Assembly (NCBI RefSeq): GCF_965230735.1
Contig: NZ_OZ246016.1
Location: 620,001-684,000, forward strand
Source of the DNA: Motiliproteus sp965230735
Lineage (GTDB): Bacteria > Pseudomonadota > Gammaproteobacteria > Pseudomonadales > Balneatricaceae
DNA length: 64,000 bases
Direction: 5' to 3'
A program made the position numbers and the translations under genes. Shown in pieces: positions 25,371 to 34,218 of this stretch. Positions within the stretch are counted from its first letter, which is position 1; every line of letters starts with the position of its first letter. The notes under the pieces were generated by a model, which did no database searches, was not told the origin of the DNA, and saw only the letters and a list, made by a program, of their open reading frames with translations.

Positions 25371-25978
25371 AGTTTGATCTGCAAAGGTTGCAGATTCATG
25401 CGCACCAGCTTGTCGTAAGCCTTATTGAGCTTGGAGCGGGAGGGGAAGGGGCCGGTTCGAACCCGGTACCAGACCGTACCGTTGGACGAAACCACCTTGC
25501 TGGAGGTGACGTTCGGCAGTCCGGCCAGCAACAGTTTGGCCCGCAGTCGGTCGGCATCTTCGGCACTCTTGAACGAGCCCGCTTGCAGCAGGTAGTTGCT
25601 GTAGGCTTCGGCAGATTTCGGCGTCGACTTGTAGGCTTCAACTTCCGGAGCCACCACCTCGGACTTGGGCAACAGCTCGTAAAACTTATAGATTTCGTCC
25701 TTCTCGAACTCCGGTTCCGCCGGCTTCTTTACTACTGGTTTAGCGGGTGGTTTGGCTGGCTGCTCAACCTGCTCTTGTGAGAGTGGTGGCTGCGACGTGG
25801 CAGGATCGGACCCGATTGTGGTCAGGAAGTAAAGGCCATAACCCAGCCCGCCCAACAGCAACAGGATAGCCAACAACGGCCACAACGGGCGACGGGGTTT
25901 AGGTGGCGGCTTCGGGCTGGTTTTACGGGCAGCAGGCTTGCTGGCGTTCTGTCGGCGTTTTGCGTAATCGTGGGCCAT
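25367..25978 (-). CDS. SPOR-domain protein, FtsN-like
   Basis: A 203-residue bitopic membrane protein. The N-terminus is basic and cytoplasmic, a single helix follows at about 31-52 (PLWPLLAILLLLGGLGYGLYF), then a Pro/Lys-rich linker, and a C-terminal SPOR domain (about 125-203: YLLQAGSFKSAEDADRLRAKL...VRTGPFPSRSKLNKA) that binds denuded peptidoglycan at the septum. This is the FtsN layout. FtsN commonly lies between priA and hslV, as here. Its stop codon TAG lies inside the MITE end, so the last residues may have been altered by insertion. Confidence 0.85.
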   Translation of the reverse strand: MAHDYAKRRQNASKPAARKTSPKPPPKPRRPLWPLLAILLLLGGLGYGLYFLTTIGSDPATSQPPLSQEQVEQPAKPPAKPVVKKPAEPEFEKDEIYKFYELLPKSEVVAPEVEAYKSTPKSAEAYSNYLLQAGSFKSAEDADRLRAKLLLAGLPNVTSSKVVSSNGTVWYRVRTGPFPSRSKLNKAYDKLVRMNLQPLQIKL

Positions 25979-26280
25979 CGGCGGTACTGTCGGTTTCCAT
26001 CGGTGCGGCTGCCGCCGGGAGATTTGATTGGGTTAGGTTGCTTATTGCTGAAGCGGTTCCATTATCGCCAGATTACTATCCGGTTCCAAGCATCGAACGC
26101 CTCGCTTCTGAGCCCGATCAATGAATATTAACCCGCTAGGTTGATATTCATTGATGCAGGGATGCATCAACATTGGCCGTCGGCCAATGGGAGCCCAGTA
26201 AAAGCCAGACGTTTCGCACAACGGCGCCCGCTTTGATGGACGACGGGCAAAATAGGAAGGGAGCCTATTTGCCCATTTAG
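25979..26280. other. Intergenic palindrome cluster between ftsN-like gene and priA
   Basis: No gene is seen in about 300 bases. Three hairpins follow one another: a 17-bp stem with one mismatch at 26117-26155 (ATCAATGAATAT and ATATTCATTGAT outer arms), CATTGGCC/GGCCAATG at 26171-26189, and GGGCAAAATAGG/CCTATTTGCCC at 26245-26274 just beyond the priA stop. None has a good U-run on the priA strand. argS, often found here in relatives, is absent. Confidence 0.6.
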
Positions 26281-28485
26281 TTAAAAGTTATCGATCGGAT
26301 CCACATCCAGCGACCAACGCACCTTGCGGGCCTGGGGCCACTCTTCCAGGGTCCGGCTCAGCCAGCTCAGCAGCGGGTGCAACGGCTTGCGCTGATCGGC
26401 CTCGATCAACAGCTGGGCCCGGTAGCGTCCGGCCCGCTTCTCCATCGGCGAAGGCAGCGGGCCCAGCCAGCTGACTCCCGGCCAATCATGCTGTTCGATC
26501 AACTCGCGAACCCACTGCAGAAAGATCTCCGCTCGCCCTTGCGCAACCGCTTCGGCCCGCAGCAGCACCAGATATCGATAGGGCGGCAGCTTGGCCAGGC
26601 GCCGGTCCGATAGCTCCTGACGGGCGAACTCGGTGTAGTCCTGCTCGATCAAGCTACGCAGCCGAGGGTGTTCGGCATGGTGGGTCTGCATGATCACATG
26701 GCCCGGGTGCTCGGCCCGCCCTGCCCGACCGGCCACCTGCAATACCAACTGCGCGGTTTTCTCCATACCGCGGAAATCGGCACTGAACAGGCCTCCATCA
26801 GCATCCAGAATCGCCACCAGTGTCACCTTGGGAAAATGATGCCCCTTGGCCAGCATCTGGGTACCGACCAGAATGCAGGGGCCGCCTTCGTTGACCTGCT
26901 CCAGGATCTTCTGCAACGCGTGTTTGCGCTGGGTGCTGTCGCGATCGACCCGTAGCACAGGGTAGTTCTCAAACAGTCGCTGTAGCGTCGCTTCGGTGCG
27001 CTCGGTACCGGCGCCCTGGGCATTCAGATCGGTACTGTTGCAATCGCCGCAACGGCCGGTCAGCGGCAGCTGCAGATCGCAATGGTGGCAGTGCAATCGT
27101 GCCGGCGAGCGATGCAGGGTCAAACGCGCATCGCACTGGGGGCAATCGGCCACCCAACCGCAGTCATGGCACATCAGGCTGGGAGCAAAACCGCGCCGAT
27201 TCAAAAACACCAGCACCTGCTCGTTACGGGCCAGGTGTTGACCGATACGCTGGATCAACGGCTCCGACAGCCCTTCGTCGAGGGGCTGGTGGCAGATATC
27301 CAACAGTTCAAAGCTTGGCGCCCGGGCACCACCGGCCCGCTGGCTGAGCTTGAGCCAACGGTAGCGACCTTCGATCGCGTTATGCAGGCTTTCCAACGAG
27401 GGCGTCGCACTGCCGAGCAACACCGGAATCTGCTCCCGTTGAGCCCGCATCACCGCCAGGTCACGGGCCGAGTAGCGAAATCCCTCCTGCTGTTTAAAGG
27501 AGCCGTCGTGCTCCTCGTCGATCACGATCATCCCCAGCCGTGCCAGCGGCGTCAGCACCGCCGAGCGGGTACCGATCACGATTCCGGCCATCCCGCGACC
27601 GGCCTGCAGCCAGGCATCGAGTCGCTCACGATCGTTCAGCCCTGAATGCAAAGCCACCACCGGCACCCTAAAGCGGGCACGAAACCGGCTCACGGTCTGC
27701 GGGGTCAGGCCGATCTCCGGCACCAGTACCAGCGATTGCCGTCCTTGACGCAGCTGGGCTTCGATCAGCTGGAGATAGACCTCGGTTTTACCGCTACCGG
27801 TTACGCCCTGCAACAGGTTGCAGCTGAACCCAGTCGGATTCTCGTTGAGTTGGTCGAGCACCTGCTGTTGCTGTTCGTTTAGCGGCAACGGACTCTGCTG
27901 CAAGGGATCCCCTTCGGGCCTGTGCAACGGCTCCATCGGTCGCTCCTGGCGCGAGATAAAGCCCCGGTCATGCAGTGCCCGGACCAACGCACTGGAAAAC
28001 TGCTGCGCTCGCAGCGCCTCGTCCGCCAGGCCATGGGGATGCTGCATCAACAGCTCAAACAACGCCTGCTGCCGCGGCGCGTTTTTCAGCTGATCCGGTT
28101 CGACGCCATCATTGACGACCCAACAATGCTCGCTGCGAAATTCTGCCGCCTCCCCCTGACGTAACAGCACCGGCAGGAAGGTGGCCAGTACCTCGCCAGG
28201 CGGGTAGTGATAATAGCTGGCCGACCAGAGTGCCAGCTCCAGCAGCGGTAACGGCAACACCGACTGCTCATCGAGACACTCCAACGCCGCCCGCAGTTTG
28301 TTTTCCGGGACGTCGCTCTGATCGACCCGATCCACCACCACACCCACCAGTTGGCGCCGGCCGAAAGGCACCCGCACCCGCTGGCCGGGACCGATCGAGG
28401 CCGCCGTTTCCGGAGGTAGATAGTCAAAATAGCGCCGCAACGGCGAGGGCAGAGCCACCCGCAGCAGCCGACCGGGTCGGGACAT
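26281..28485 (-). CDS. priA: Primosomal replication-restart helicase PriA
   Basis: About 734 residues. The N-terminal 3'-DNA-binding domain (RVALPSPLRRYFDYLPPE) is followed by the helicase core: Walker A GVTGSGKTEVYL, DEEHDGSFKQ and the LGSATPSLES motif. A zinc region with repeated CxxC pairs (CHDCGWVADCPQCD, CHHCDLQ, CGDC) and the C-terminal helicase lobe (VGTQMLAKGHHFP) complete it. PriA reloads the replisome at stalled forks. The ATG at 28485 is chosen over an adjacent GTG because AAGGA lies nine bases upstream. Confidence 0.96.
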   Translation of the reverse strand: MSRPGRLLRVALPSPLRRYFDYLPPETAASIGPGQRVRVPFGRRQLVGVVVDRVDQSDVPENKLRAALECLDEQSVLPLPLLELALWSASYYHYPPGEVLATFLPVLLRQGEAAEFRSEHCWVVNDGVEPDQLKNAPRQQALFELLMQHPHGLADEALRAQQFSSALVRALHDRGFISRQERPMEPLHRPEGDPLQQSPLPLNEQQQQVLDQLNENPTGFSCNLLQGVTGSGKTEVYLQLIEAQLRQGRQSLVLVPEIGLTPQTVSRFRARFRVPVVALHSGLNDRERLDAWLQAGRGMAGIVIGTRSAVLTPLARLGMIVIDEEHDGSFKQQEGFRYSARDLAVMRAQREQIPVLLGSATPSLESLHNAIEGRYRWLKLSQRAGGARAPSFELLDICHQPLDEGLSEPLIQRIGQHLARNEQVLVFLNRRGFAPSLMCHDCGWVADCPQCDARLTLHRSPARLHCHHCDLQLPLTGRCGDCNSTDLNAQGAGTERTEATLQRLFENYPVLRVDRDSTQRKHALQKILEQVNEGGPCILVGTQMLAKGHHFPKVTLVAILDADGGLFSADFRGMEKTAQLVLQVAGRAGRAEHPGHVIMQTHHAEHPRLRSLIEQDYTEFARQELSDRRLAKLPPYRYLVLLRAEAVAQGRAEIFLQWVRELIEQHDWPGVSWLGPLPSPMEKRAGRYRAQLLIEADQRKPLHPLLSWLSRTLEEWPQARKVRWSLDVDPIDNF

Positions 28486-28589
28486 CACAACCTGTCCTTA
28501 TCTATGAAAGGGCCTGAGTCTCAGGATGCCGCATTGTAGCAACCCTGCCGCAGACTCTGAACACGGGACGGATAACGGCGACAATTCAC

Positions 28590-28617
28590 TTGCGCCCTTG
28601 ATAGGCGCTGTTATAGA
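28590..28617 (+). promoter_or_regulatory. Sigma-70 promoter of rpmE
   Basis: TTGCGC, a 16-base spacer, then TATAGA followed by a GC-rich discriminator (CCGCCGCC), typical of growth-rate-controlled promoters. It lies about 105 bases before the rpmE start. Confidence 0.5.
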
Positions 28618-28722
28618 ATCCGCCGCCTGGTTGTAGCGTACAGATTTCGTACAGTTACAGAACGTGCGGTGCTCAGTGAAAAAGCTGAGAGGGCGGCACT
28701 TAAAACATCTGAGGTTTTTATC

Positions 28723-28935
28723 ATGCAATCCGGTATCCACCCCGAATACAAAGAAATCACTGCAACTTGCAGCTGCGGCAACACCATCAAGACCCGTTCC
28801 ACCGGTTCTGACCTGCACCTGGACGTTTGCAGCTCTTGCCACCCGTTCTACACCGGCAAGCAGAAGGTTGTTGACACCGCTGGTCGTATCGATCGCTTCA
28901 ACAAGCGTTTCGGCAGCCGCAGCCTGAAGAAGTAA
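28723..28935 (+). CDS. rpmE: 50S ribosomal protein L31 (zinc-binding form)
   Basis: A 70-residue L31. Cys16, Cys18, Cys36 and Cys39 (CSC and CSSC) identify the zinc-containing C+ type. In many bacteria Zur-repressed C- paralogues replace this form under zinc starvation; Zur is encoded in this window but no C- copy is. The start at 28723 follows GAGG; an in-frame ATG further upstream is not family-like. An intrinsic terminator follows within the start of the next gene. Confidence 0.96.
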   Translation: MQSGIHPEYKEITATCSCGNTIKTRSTGSDLHLDVCSSCHPFYTGKQKVVDTAGRIDRFNKRFGSRSLKK

Positions 28936-28947
28936 TTCGGCGACGCT

Positions 28948-29781
28948 ATGCGAATCCCAAGAAAGGCGCTTTTGATAAGCGCCTTTCTTTTTGCCTGTTT
29001 ATCACTACTTAGCTCCCCCACTCGAGCTGACAACCCGCCATTCAAGCACTGTCCACCACCAAAGCAGCCGCAGGCTGTCACCATTGCTCAGGTGATCGAC
29101 GGCGACACCGTCAAGCTCGGCGATGGTCGCCATGTGCGCCTGATCGGCATCAACACCCCGGAACTCGATCACCGGCAGGGCCGTCACCAGCCGCTGGCTC
29201 AAGCCGCCCAACGGCAGTTACAACAACTGCTGAAAGCCCCCGGTATCCAACTGCAGCTCGGGCAGCAACCCAAGGATCGCCACGGTCGACTGTTGGGTCA
29301 CCTTTTTCTGGCCGACGGTCGCAATGTCGAAGCCGAGCTGCTCCGGCAGGGACTTGGTTTTGCGCTGAGTATCGCCCCCAATCTGGATCTTCGGCGCTGT
29401 CACCGACAAGCCGAGCAACAGGCTCGCTCGGAGCAGCGGGGAGTCTGGCGGTTAAACGCCTATCAGCCCAAGCTCATTACCGAGCTCAGTCAAACCGATG
29501 GCGGCTTCGGCCTGTTCCGAGGTCGGATCAGCCGCATCGGTAAGCTGAAGCGGGGCCATTTCATCGAGCTGGACAACAAGCTTTTTGTTGCAGCGCAGGG
29601 TCAGGCCAGTCTCTGGATTCAGGAAAATTTTGTGCAATTGCAAAAAAATTCCTGGATTGAAATACGTGGCTGGATCTCCGTTCGGCGATTGTCGAAACAG
29701 CAAAAATCGCGGGGTTTTCTTCCTTTTTCACTAAAGCTTAACCATTCCGACGGTCTAATACTCTGCAAAAATCGTTGTTAA
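28948..29781 (+). CDS. Secreted thermonuclease-family (SNase) protein
   Basis: A 277-residue exported nuclease. The signal peptide has a basic start (MRIPRK), a hydrophobic core and likely cleavage after TRA near residue 27. The SNase domain spans about 43-150: IDGDTVKL, VRLIGINTPELDH and DRHGRLLGHLF hold the Asp, Arg and Glu expected of the catalytic site. A C-terminal OB-like segment (FRGRISRIGKLKRGHFIELD) of about 110 residues is extra. It starts 13 bases after rpmE, and the rpmE terminator hairpin lies inside its signal-peptide codons. Confidence 0.88.
   Translation: MRIPRKALLISAFLFACLSLLSSPTRADNPPFKHCPPPKQPQAVTIAQVIDGDTVKLGDGRHVRLIGINTPELDHRQGRHQPLAQAAQRQLQQLLKAPGIQLQLGQQPKDRHGRLLGHLFLADGRNVEAELLRQGLGFALSIAPNLDLRRCHRQAEQQARSEQRGVWRLNAYQPKLITELSQTDGGFGLFRGRISRIGKLKRGHFIELDNKLFVAAQGQASLWIQENFVQLQKNSWIEIRGWISVRRLSKQQKSRGFLPFSLKLNHSDGLILCKNRC
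28959..28993 (+). terminator. Intrinsic terminator of rpmE inside the nuclease signal sequence
   Basis: A 13-bp perfect stem (AAGAAAGGCGCTT and AAGCGCCTTTCTT, loop TTGAT) followed by TTT. It stands 24 bases beyond the rpmE stop and within codons 4-15 of the nuclease frame, so most rpmE transcripts should end there. Confidence 0.8.
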
Positions 29782-29862
29782 GTACTATTTCCTTCTACTG
29801 GCCAGAAACTGATCATAAACCCTCAAGAGCCGATTCTACGCGGCCTGTGGGCTGGTGCTTTG

Positions 29863-29891
29863 TTGAGCACCGTGCGACTTTCGTTTATGAT
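29863..29891 (+). promoter_or_regulatory. Sigma-70 promoter of the malic enzyme gene
   Basis: TTGAGC, a 17-base spacer, then TATGAT, about 35 bases before the preferred start. A short GGTGCT/AGCACC hairpin overlaps the -35. Confidence 0.5.
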
Positions 29892-29926
29892 CGCCGGCCA
29901 CTCGTACTTTTTGGATGCTAAAAAAA

Positions 29927-31195
29927 ATGACCGATCAAGACCTGAATAAGCGCGCGCTGGAGTACCACCAGTACCCCAAGCCGGGAAAAATCAGCATCGA
30001 ACTGACCAAGCCGGCGGAAACCGCCGATGACCTGGCGCTGGCTTACAGCCCGGGTGTGGCCGAACCGGTACGCGCTATCGCCGAAAACCCTAACGATGCT
30101 TACAAGTACACCAACAAGGGCAATCTGGTCGCGGTCATCTCCAACGGCTCCGCTATCCTGGGCCTGGGTAACCTGGGCGCACTAGCTTCCAAGCCGGTGA
30201 TGGAAGGTAAGGCGCTGCTGTTCAAGCGTTTCGCCGGTCTCGACTCCATCGATATCGAAGTCGAAAACGAAAGCCCGCAGGCTTTCTGCGACACCGTCGC
30301 CCGTATCGCCTGCTCCTTCGGCGGTATCAATCTGGAAGATATCAAAGCCCCGGAGTGTTTCGAGATCGAGCGTCAGTTGATCGAACGTCTGCAGATCCCG
30401 GTCTTCCACGACGATCAGCACGGTACCGCCATCGTCACCGTCGCAGGCCTGCTGAACGCGATCGAACTGTCCGGCAAGAACATCGAGGACGTCAAGGTTG
30501 TCTGTCTGGGCGCCGGCGCCGCCGCCACCGCCTGTCTGCGTCTGATGATCACCGCCGGTATCCGCCGTCACAACATCATCGCCTGTGACCGTCGTGGTGT
30601 TATCCATGACGGCCGTGGCGACCTGACCCCGGAAAAAGCGATGTTCGCTGCGATCCAGACCGATTGCCGGACGCTGGAAGACGCCATCAACGGCGCCGAT
30701 GTCTTCCTCGGTCTGGCCGGTGCCAACCAGCTGTCCGCCGAGCAGCTGAAGACCATGGCCCCGAACCCGATCGTATTCGCCTGCGCCAACCCGGATCCGG
30801 AGATCCGTCCAGAACTGGCTCACAGCACCCGTGACGACGTAATCATGGCCACTGGCCGCTCCGATTACCCGAACCAGGTCAACAACGTCCTCTGCTTCCC
30901 GTACATCTTCCGTGGCGCCATGGACGTGCGTGCCCGTCACATCACTCACGAGATGAAGATGGCCGCCGTCTACGCCATCGCCGAGCTGGCCAAAGAGCCG
31001 GTCCCGCAGGAGGTTCTGGACGCCTACGGTCTGGAATCACTGGAATTCGGTCACGAGTACATCATTCCGAAGCCCAACGATCCGCGCCTGCTGGGCAAGG
31101 TATCGATGGCGGTTGCCGAAGCGGCGATCGAGATCGGTGTTGCTCGTCTGCCTCTGCCTGAGAACTACCCGCTCAACGGCCTGGAAGACGTCTAA
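29927..31195 (+). CDS. maeB: NAD(P)-dependent malic enzyme, short form
   Basis: About 422 residues; it oxidatively decarboxylates malate to pyruvate. LAYSPGVAEPVRAI, NGSAILGLGNLG and the malate/metal segment FHDDQHGTAIV are conserved, followed by a nucleotide-binding fold with VVCLGAGAAATACL. It has only the catalytic half; the C-terminal phosphotransacetylase-like domain of the long MaeB form is absent. The ATG at 29927 matches family N-termini better than the one at 29915, though neither has a strong ribosome site. A strong terminator follows. Confidence 0.92.
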   Translation: MTDQDLNKRALEYHQYPKPGKISIELTKPAETADDLALAYSPGVAEPVRAIAENPNDAYKYTNKGNLVAVISNGSAILGLGNLGALASKPVMEGKALLFKRFAGLDSIDIEVENESPQAFCDTVARIACSFGGINLEDIKAPECFEIERQLIERLQIPVFHDDQHGTAIVTVAGLLNAIELSGKNIEDVKVVCLGAGAAATACLRLMITAGIRRHNIIACDRRGVIHDGRGDLTPEKAMFAAIQTDCRTLEDAINGADVFLGLAGANQLSAEQLKTMAPNPIVFACANPDPEIRPELAHSTRDDVIMATGRSDYPNQVNNVLCFPYIFRGAMDVRARHITHEMKMAAVYAIAELAKEPVPQEVLDAYGLESLEFGHEYIIPKPNDPRLLGKVSMAVAEAAIEIGVARLPLPENYPLNGLEDV

Positions 31196-31214
31196 GCACG
31201 CTCGCATCCGTACG

Positions 31215-31253
31215 AAAAAGGGCTCCCCGGTGCAAACCGGGGAGCCCTTTTTT
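31215..31253. terminator. Strong intrinsic terminator between maeB and metY
   Basis: A 17-bp perfect stem (AAAAAGGGCTCCCCGGT and its complement, loop GCAA) is followed by T-rich sequence. It separates convergent genes and can act in both directions. Confidence 0.95.
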
Positions 31254-31280
31254 GTTGTGCGGGAGAAATTGCTCCGGGTA

Positions 31281-32558
31281 TCAGCCTTTGGCTGCTTCCA
31301 GGGCCTGCTCCAGGTCGGCGATGATATCGTCGATATGCTCGATACCCACCGAGATCCGCACCATATCGACACTCACACCAGCAGCCGCCAGCTCTTCCGG
31401 CGACAGCTGACGGTGGGTGGTGCTGGCCGGGTGGCAGGCCAGTGACTTGGCATCGCCGATATTGACCAGTCGGGTGATCAGTTGCAACGCATCGATAAAG
31501 CGCGCCCCCGCCTCGACACCACCCTTGACGCCGAAGCTCAGAATACCTGACGGCTTGCCGCCGACGTACTTCTGCGCCAGCTCATAACCTTCGTTGCCTT
31601 CCAGACCGGCGTAGTTGACCCATTCAACCTGATCATGGCCGGACAAATATTCAGCCACCTTCATGGCGTTATCGCAGTGGCGCTCCATCCGCAACGGCAG
31701 GGTTTCGATGCCCTGCAGGATCTGGAACGCATTCATCGGCGAGATCGCCGCACCGGTATTGCGCAGTGGCACCACGCGGCAACGGCCGATGAAGGCCGCC
31801 GGACCCAGGGCCTCGGTATAGACCACACCGTGGTAAGAGGGATCCGGTTCGTTCAGCATCGGGAAGCGTTCTTTGTACTCGGCCCAGGGGAACTTGCCCG
31901 AGTCGACCACCACGCCGCCGATGGACGTCCCATGACCACCGATATACTTGGTCAGCGAGTGAACCACGATGTCGGCACCGTACTCGAACGGACGCAGCAG
32001 GCAGGGGGTTGCCACGGTGTTATCGACCACCAGCGGTACGCCGTGACGGTGGGCGACTTCGGCCAGCCCTTCGATATCGACCACGTTACCCAGCGGGTTA
32101 CCGATCGATTCGCAGAACACCGCCTTGGTTTTATCGTCGATCAGCGCTTCCAACGCCGCCAGGTCGTCATGGGGAGCCATCCGCACATCGATACCCTGAC
32201 GCGGCAGGGTATGGGCGAACAGGTTGTAGGTACCGCCATACAGCTTGTTGATGCTGACAATATTGTCGCCGGCCTCGGCCAGGGTCTGAATGGTGTAAGT
32301 GATAGCCGCCATCCCGGATGCCAGTGCCAGCGCACCGATGCCGCCCTCCAGATCCGCAACCCGCTGCTCCAGCACCGCCGTGGTGGGGTTCATGATCCGG
32401 GTGTAGATATTGCCCTGCACCTTGAGGTCGAACAGGTCGGCGCCGTGCTGAGTGTCGTCGAAGGCGTAGGAGGTGGTCTGGTAGATCGGTACCGCAACCG
32501 CTTTGGTGGTGGGATCGGGCTGATAACCGCTGTGGATCGCTTGGGTTTCCAATTTCAT
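31281..32558 (-). CDS. metY: O-acetylhomoserine aminocarboxypropyltransferase (sulfhydrylase)
   Basis: A 425-residue PLP enzyme of the Cys/Met metabolism family. SLTKYIGGHG holds the PLP lysine at residue 204, with ALASGMAAI and LVVDNTVATP lining the cofactor. Length and motifs such as YTRIMNPTTAVLEQRVADLEGG fit MetY, which makes homocysteine from O-acetylhomoserine and sulfide, rather than cystathionine synthases. The ATG at 32558 has GGAG nine bases upstream; an earlier in-frame TTG is unlikely. Confidence 0.93.
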   Translation of the reverse strand: MKLETQAIHSGYQPDPTTKAVAVPIYQTTSYAFDDTQHGADLFDLKVQGNIYTRIMNPTTAVLEQRVADLEGGIGALALASGMAAITYTIQTLAEAGDNIVSINKLYGGTYNLFAHTLPRQGIDVRMAPHDDLAALEALIDDKTKAVFCESIGNPLGNVVDIEGLAEVAHRHGVPLVVDNTVATPCLLRPFEYGADIVVHSLTKYIGGHGTSIGGVVVDSGKFPWAEYKERFPMLNEPDPSYHGVVYTEALGPAAFIGRCRVVPLRNTGAAISPMNAFQILQGIETLPLRMERHCDNAMKVAEYLSGHDQVEWVNYAGLEGNEGYELAQKYVGGKPSGILSFGVKGGVEAGARFIDALQLITRLVNIGDAKSLACHPASTTHRQLSPEELAAAGVSVDMVRISVGIEHIDDIIADLEQALEAAKG

Positions 32559-32632
32559 GTGGAGCAACTCCGCTTCTTAGATGGCAGGTTAAGGAACCTC
32601 TAGACTAGCTCAACCTTAGACGCGCTTAAATA

Positions 32633-32772
32633 GAGGCTGGGTGAAAACTACTGCCCTCGGTTAGGCGTTGTTAAAAACCGGTTCAAAATGCTCATTTACA
32701 GCCGGTAAACTGCGCTTTTTCACCGGTTTTTGCCTAGCCTCACCTTCGCTCGCCACGTTTTCACACAGCCTC
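32633..32772. mobile_element. 140-bp MITE with terminal inverted repeats and 5-bp target duplication
   Basis: The left end GAGGCTGGGTGAAAAC and the right end GTTTTCACACAGCCTC are inverted copies differing at one of 16 bases. Both flanks carry the direct repeat AAATA (32628-32632 and 32773-32777). A perfect 10-bp inner inverted repeat (AAAAACCGGT, 32673-32682; ACCGGTTTTT, 32722-32731) lies within. There is no coding frame. It sits between metY and radA, directly upstream of radA. Confidence 0.75.
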
Positions 32773-32824
32773 AAATAGCCCCATGTTATGATCTGCGCTT
32801 TATTTTCAATGGGAATTCAGCGCC

Positions 32825-34195
32825 ATGGCCAAAGCCAAAACCGCGTATGTTTGTAATGACTGCGGCTCCGACTACGCCAAGTGGCAAGGCCAGTGCAGCG
32901 ACTGTGGCGCCTGGAACACACTCAGTGAAGTTCGCCTGGGCAGCGCCCCCAGCGCCGCTCGAGAACGCTTCAGCGGTTATGACGGCGGCGCCGGCCAACA
33001 GGGTAAGGTACAGAAGCTGGCCGAGGTCGACCTGGCCGATCTGCCCCGTTTCAGCACCGAGAACAGCGAGCTGGATCGGGTGCTTGGTGGCGGTCTGGTT
33101 CCAGGCTCGGCGATTCTGATCGGCGGTCATCCCGGCGCCGGCAAGAGTACCCTGCTGTTGCAGGTTCTGTGCGAGCTCGCCAACCAATACGAAGCGCTCT
33201 ACGTCACCGGTGAAGAATCGCTGCAACAGGTGGCCCTGCGGGCCAAGCGGCTCGGCCTGCCGACCGACAAACTCAACATGCTGTCGGAGACCTCGGTCGA
33301 GCAACTGGTGCAGATCGCCCAGCAACATCAGCCCAAGGTGATGGTGATCGACTCGATTCAGGTGATGCACATGGCTGATGTGCAATCCGCGCCCGGAAGC
33401 GTATCTCAGGTGCGCGAGAGCGCTGCTTACCTGACCCGCTTCGCCAAGCAAACCCATACGGTGCTGTTCCTGGTCGGCCATGTCACCAAGGACGGCTCCC
33501 TGGCCGGCCCCAAGGTGCTCGAGCATATGATCGACTGCTCGCTGCTGCTCGAAGGTGGTCACGACAGTCGTTTCCGCACCCTACGCGGTCAGAAGAACCG
33601 TTTCGGCGCGGTCAACGAGCTGGGCGTGTTCGCGATGATGGAGTCGGGCCTGAAAGAGGTCAAAAACCCCAGCGCGATCTTCCTCAACCGCACCCAGGAA
33701 GCCAGTGCCGGCTCGCTGGTGATGGTGGTCTGGGAAGGAACCCGGCCGATGCTGGTGGAAATTCAGGCGCTGGTCGACGAGTCCCACCTCAACAACCCCC
33801 GTCGCATCGCGGTCGGGCTGGATCAGAACCGGCTCGGCATGCTACTGGCGGTGCTACACCGCCATGGCGGCCTACACACCGGCGATCAGGACGTATTCGT
33901 CAACGTGGTGGGCGGTGTGCGAGTCGCCGAAACCAGTGCCGACCTAGCGCTGCTATTGGCGGTGGTCTCCAGTTTCCGCGATCAAACCCTGCCGCAGAAC
34001 CTGGTGGTGTTCGGGGAAGTTGGGCTGGCGGGTGAGATCCGTCCGGTACTCAGCGGCCAGGAGCGAATCCGTGAAGCCGCCAAACACGGCTTTCAACGGG
34101 CTATCGTCCCGAAAGGTAACCTGCCCAAGGACAAGATCGAGGGGATGGAAGTGATCGGGGTGGAGAAACTCTCGGAAGCGCTGGAGGCGATCTGA
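32825..34195 (+). CDS. radA: DNA repair protein RadA
   Basis: A 456-residue RadA that migrates branches in recombination. The N-terminal zinc finger has Cys10, 13, 24 and 27. The RecA-like core has Walker A GGHPGAGKSTLL (about 100-111) and the RadA-specific KNRFG motif. The C-terminal Lon-like domain ends DKIEGMEVIGVEKLSEAL. Its upstream region holds a MITE, so its promoter may lie in or beside that element. Confidence 0.97.
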   Translation: MAKAKTAYVCNDCGSDYAKWQGQCSDCGAWNTLSEVRLGSAPSAARERFSGYDGGAGQQGKVQKLAEVDLADLPRFSTENSELDRVLGGGLVPGSAILIGGHPGAGKSTLLLQVLCELANQYEALYVTGEESLQQVALRAKRLGLPTDKLNMLSETSVEQLVQIAQQHQPKVMVIDSIQVMHMADVQSAPGSVSQVRESAAYLTRFAKQTHTVLFLVGHVTKDGSLAGPKVLEHMIDCSLLLEGGHDSRFRTLRGQKNRFGAVNELGVFAMMESGLKEVKNPSAIFLNRTQEASAGSLVMVVWEGTRPMLVEIQALVDESHLNNPRRIAVGLDQNRLGMLLAVLHRHGGLHTGDQDVFVNVVGGVRVAETSADLALLLAVVSSFRDQTLPQNLVVFGEVGLAGEIRPVLSGQERIREAAKHGFQRAIVPKGNLPKDKIEGMEVIGVEKLSEALEAI

Positions 34196-34218
34196 ATCGC
34201 CACCGGCCTTGCATCGCG

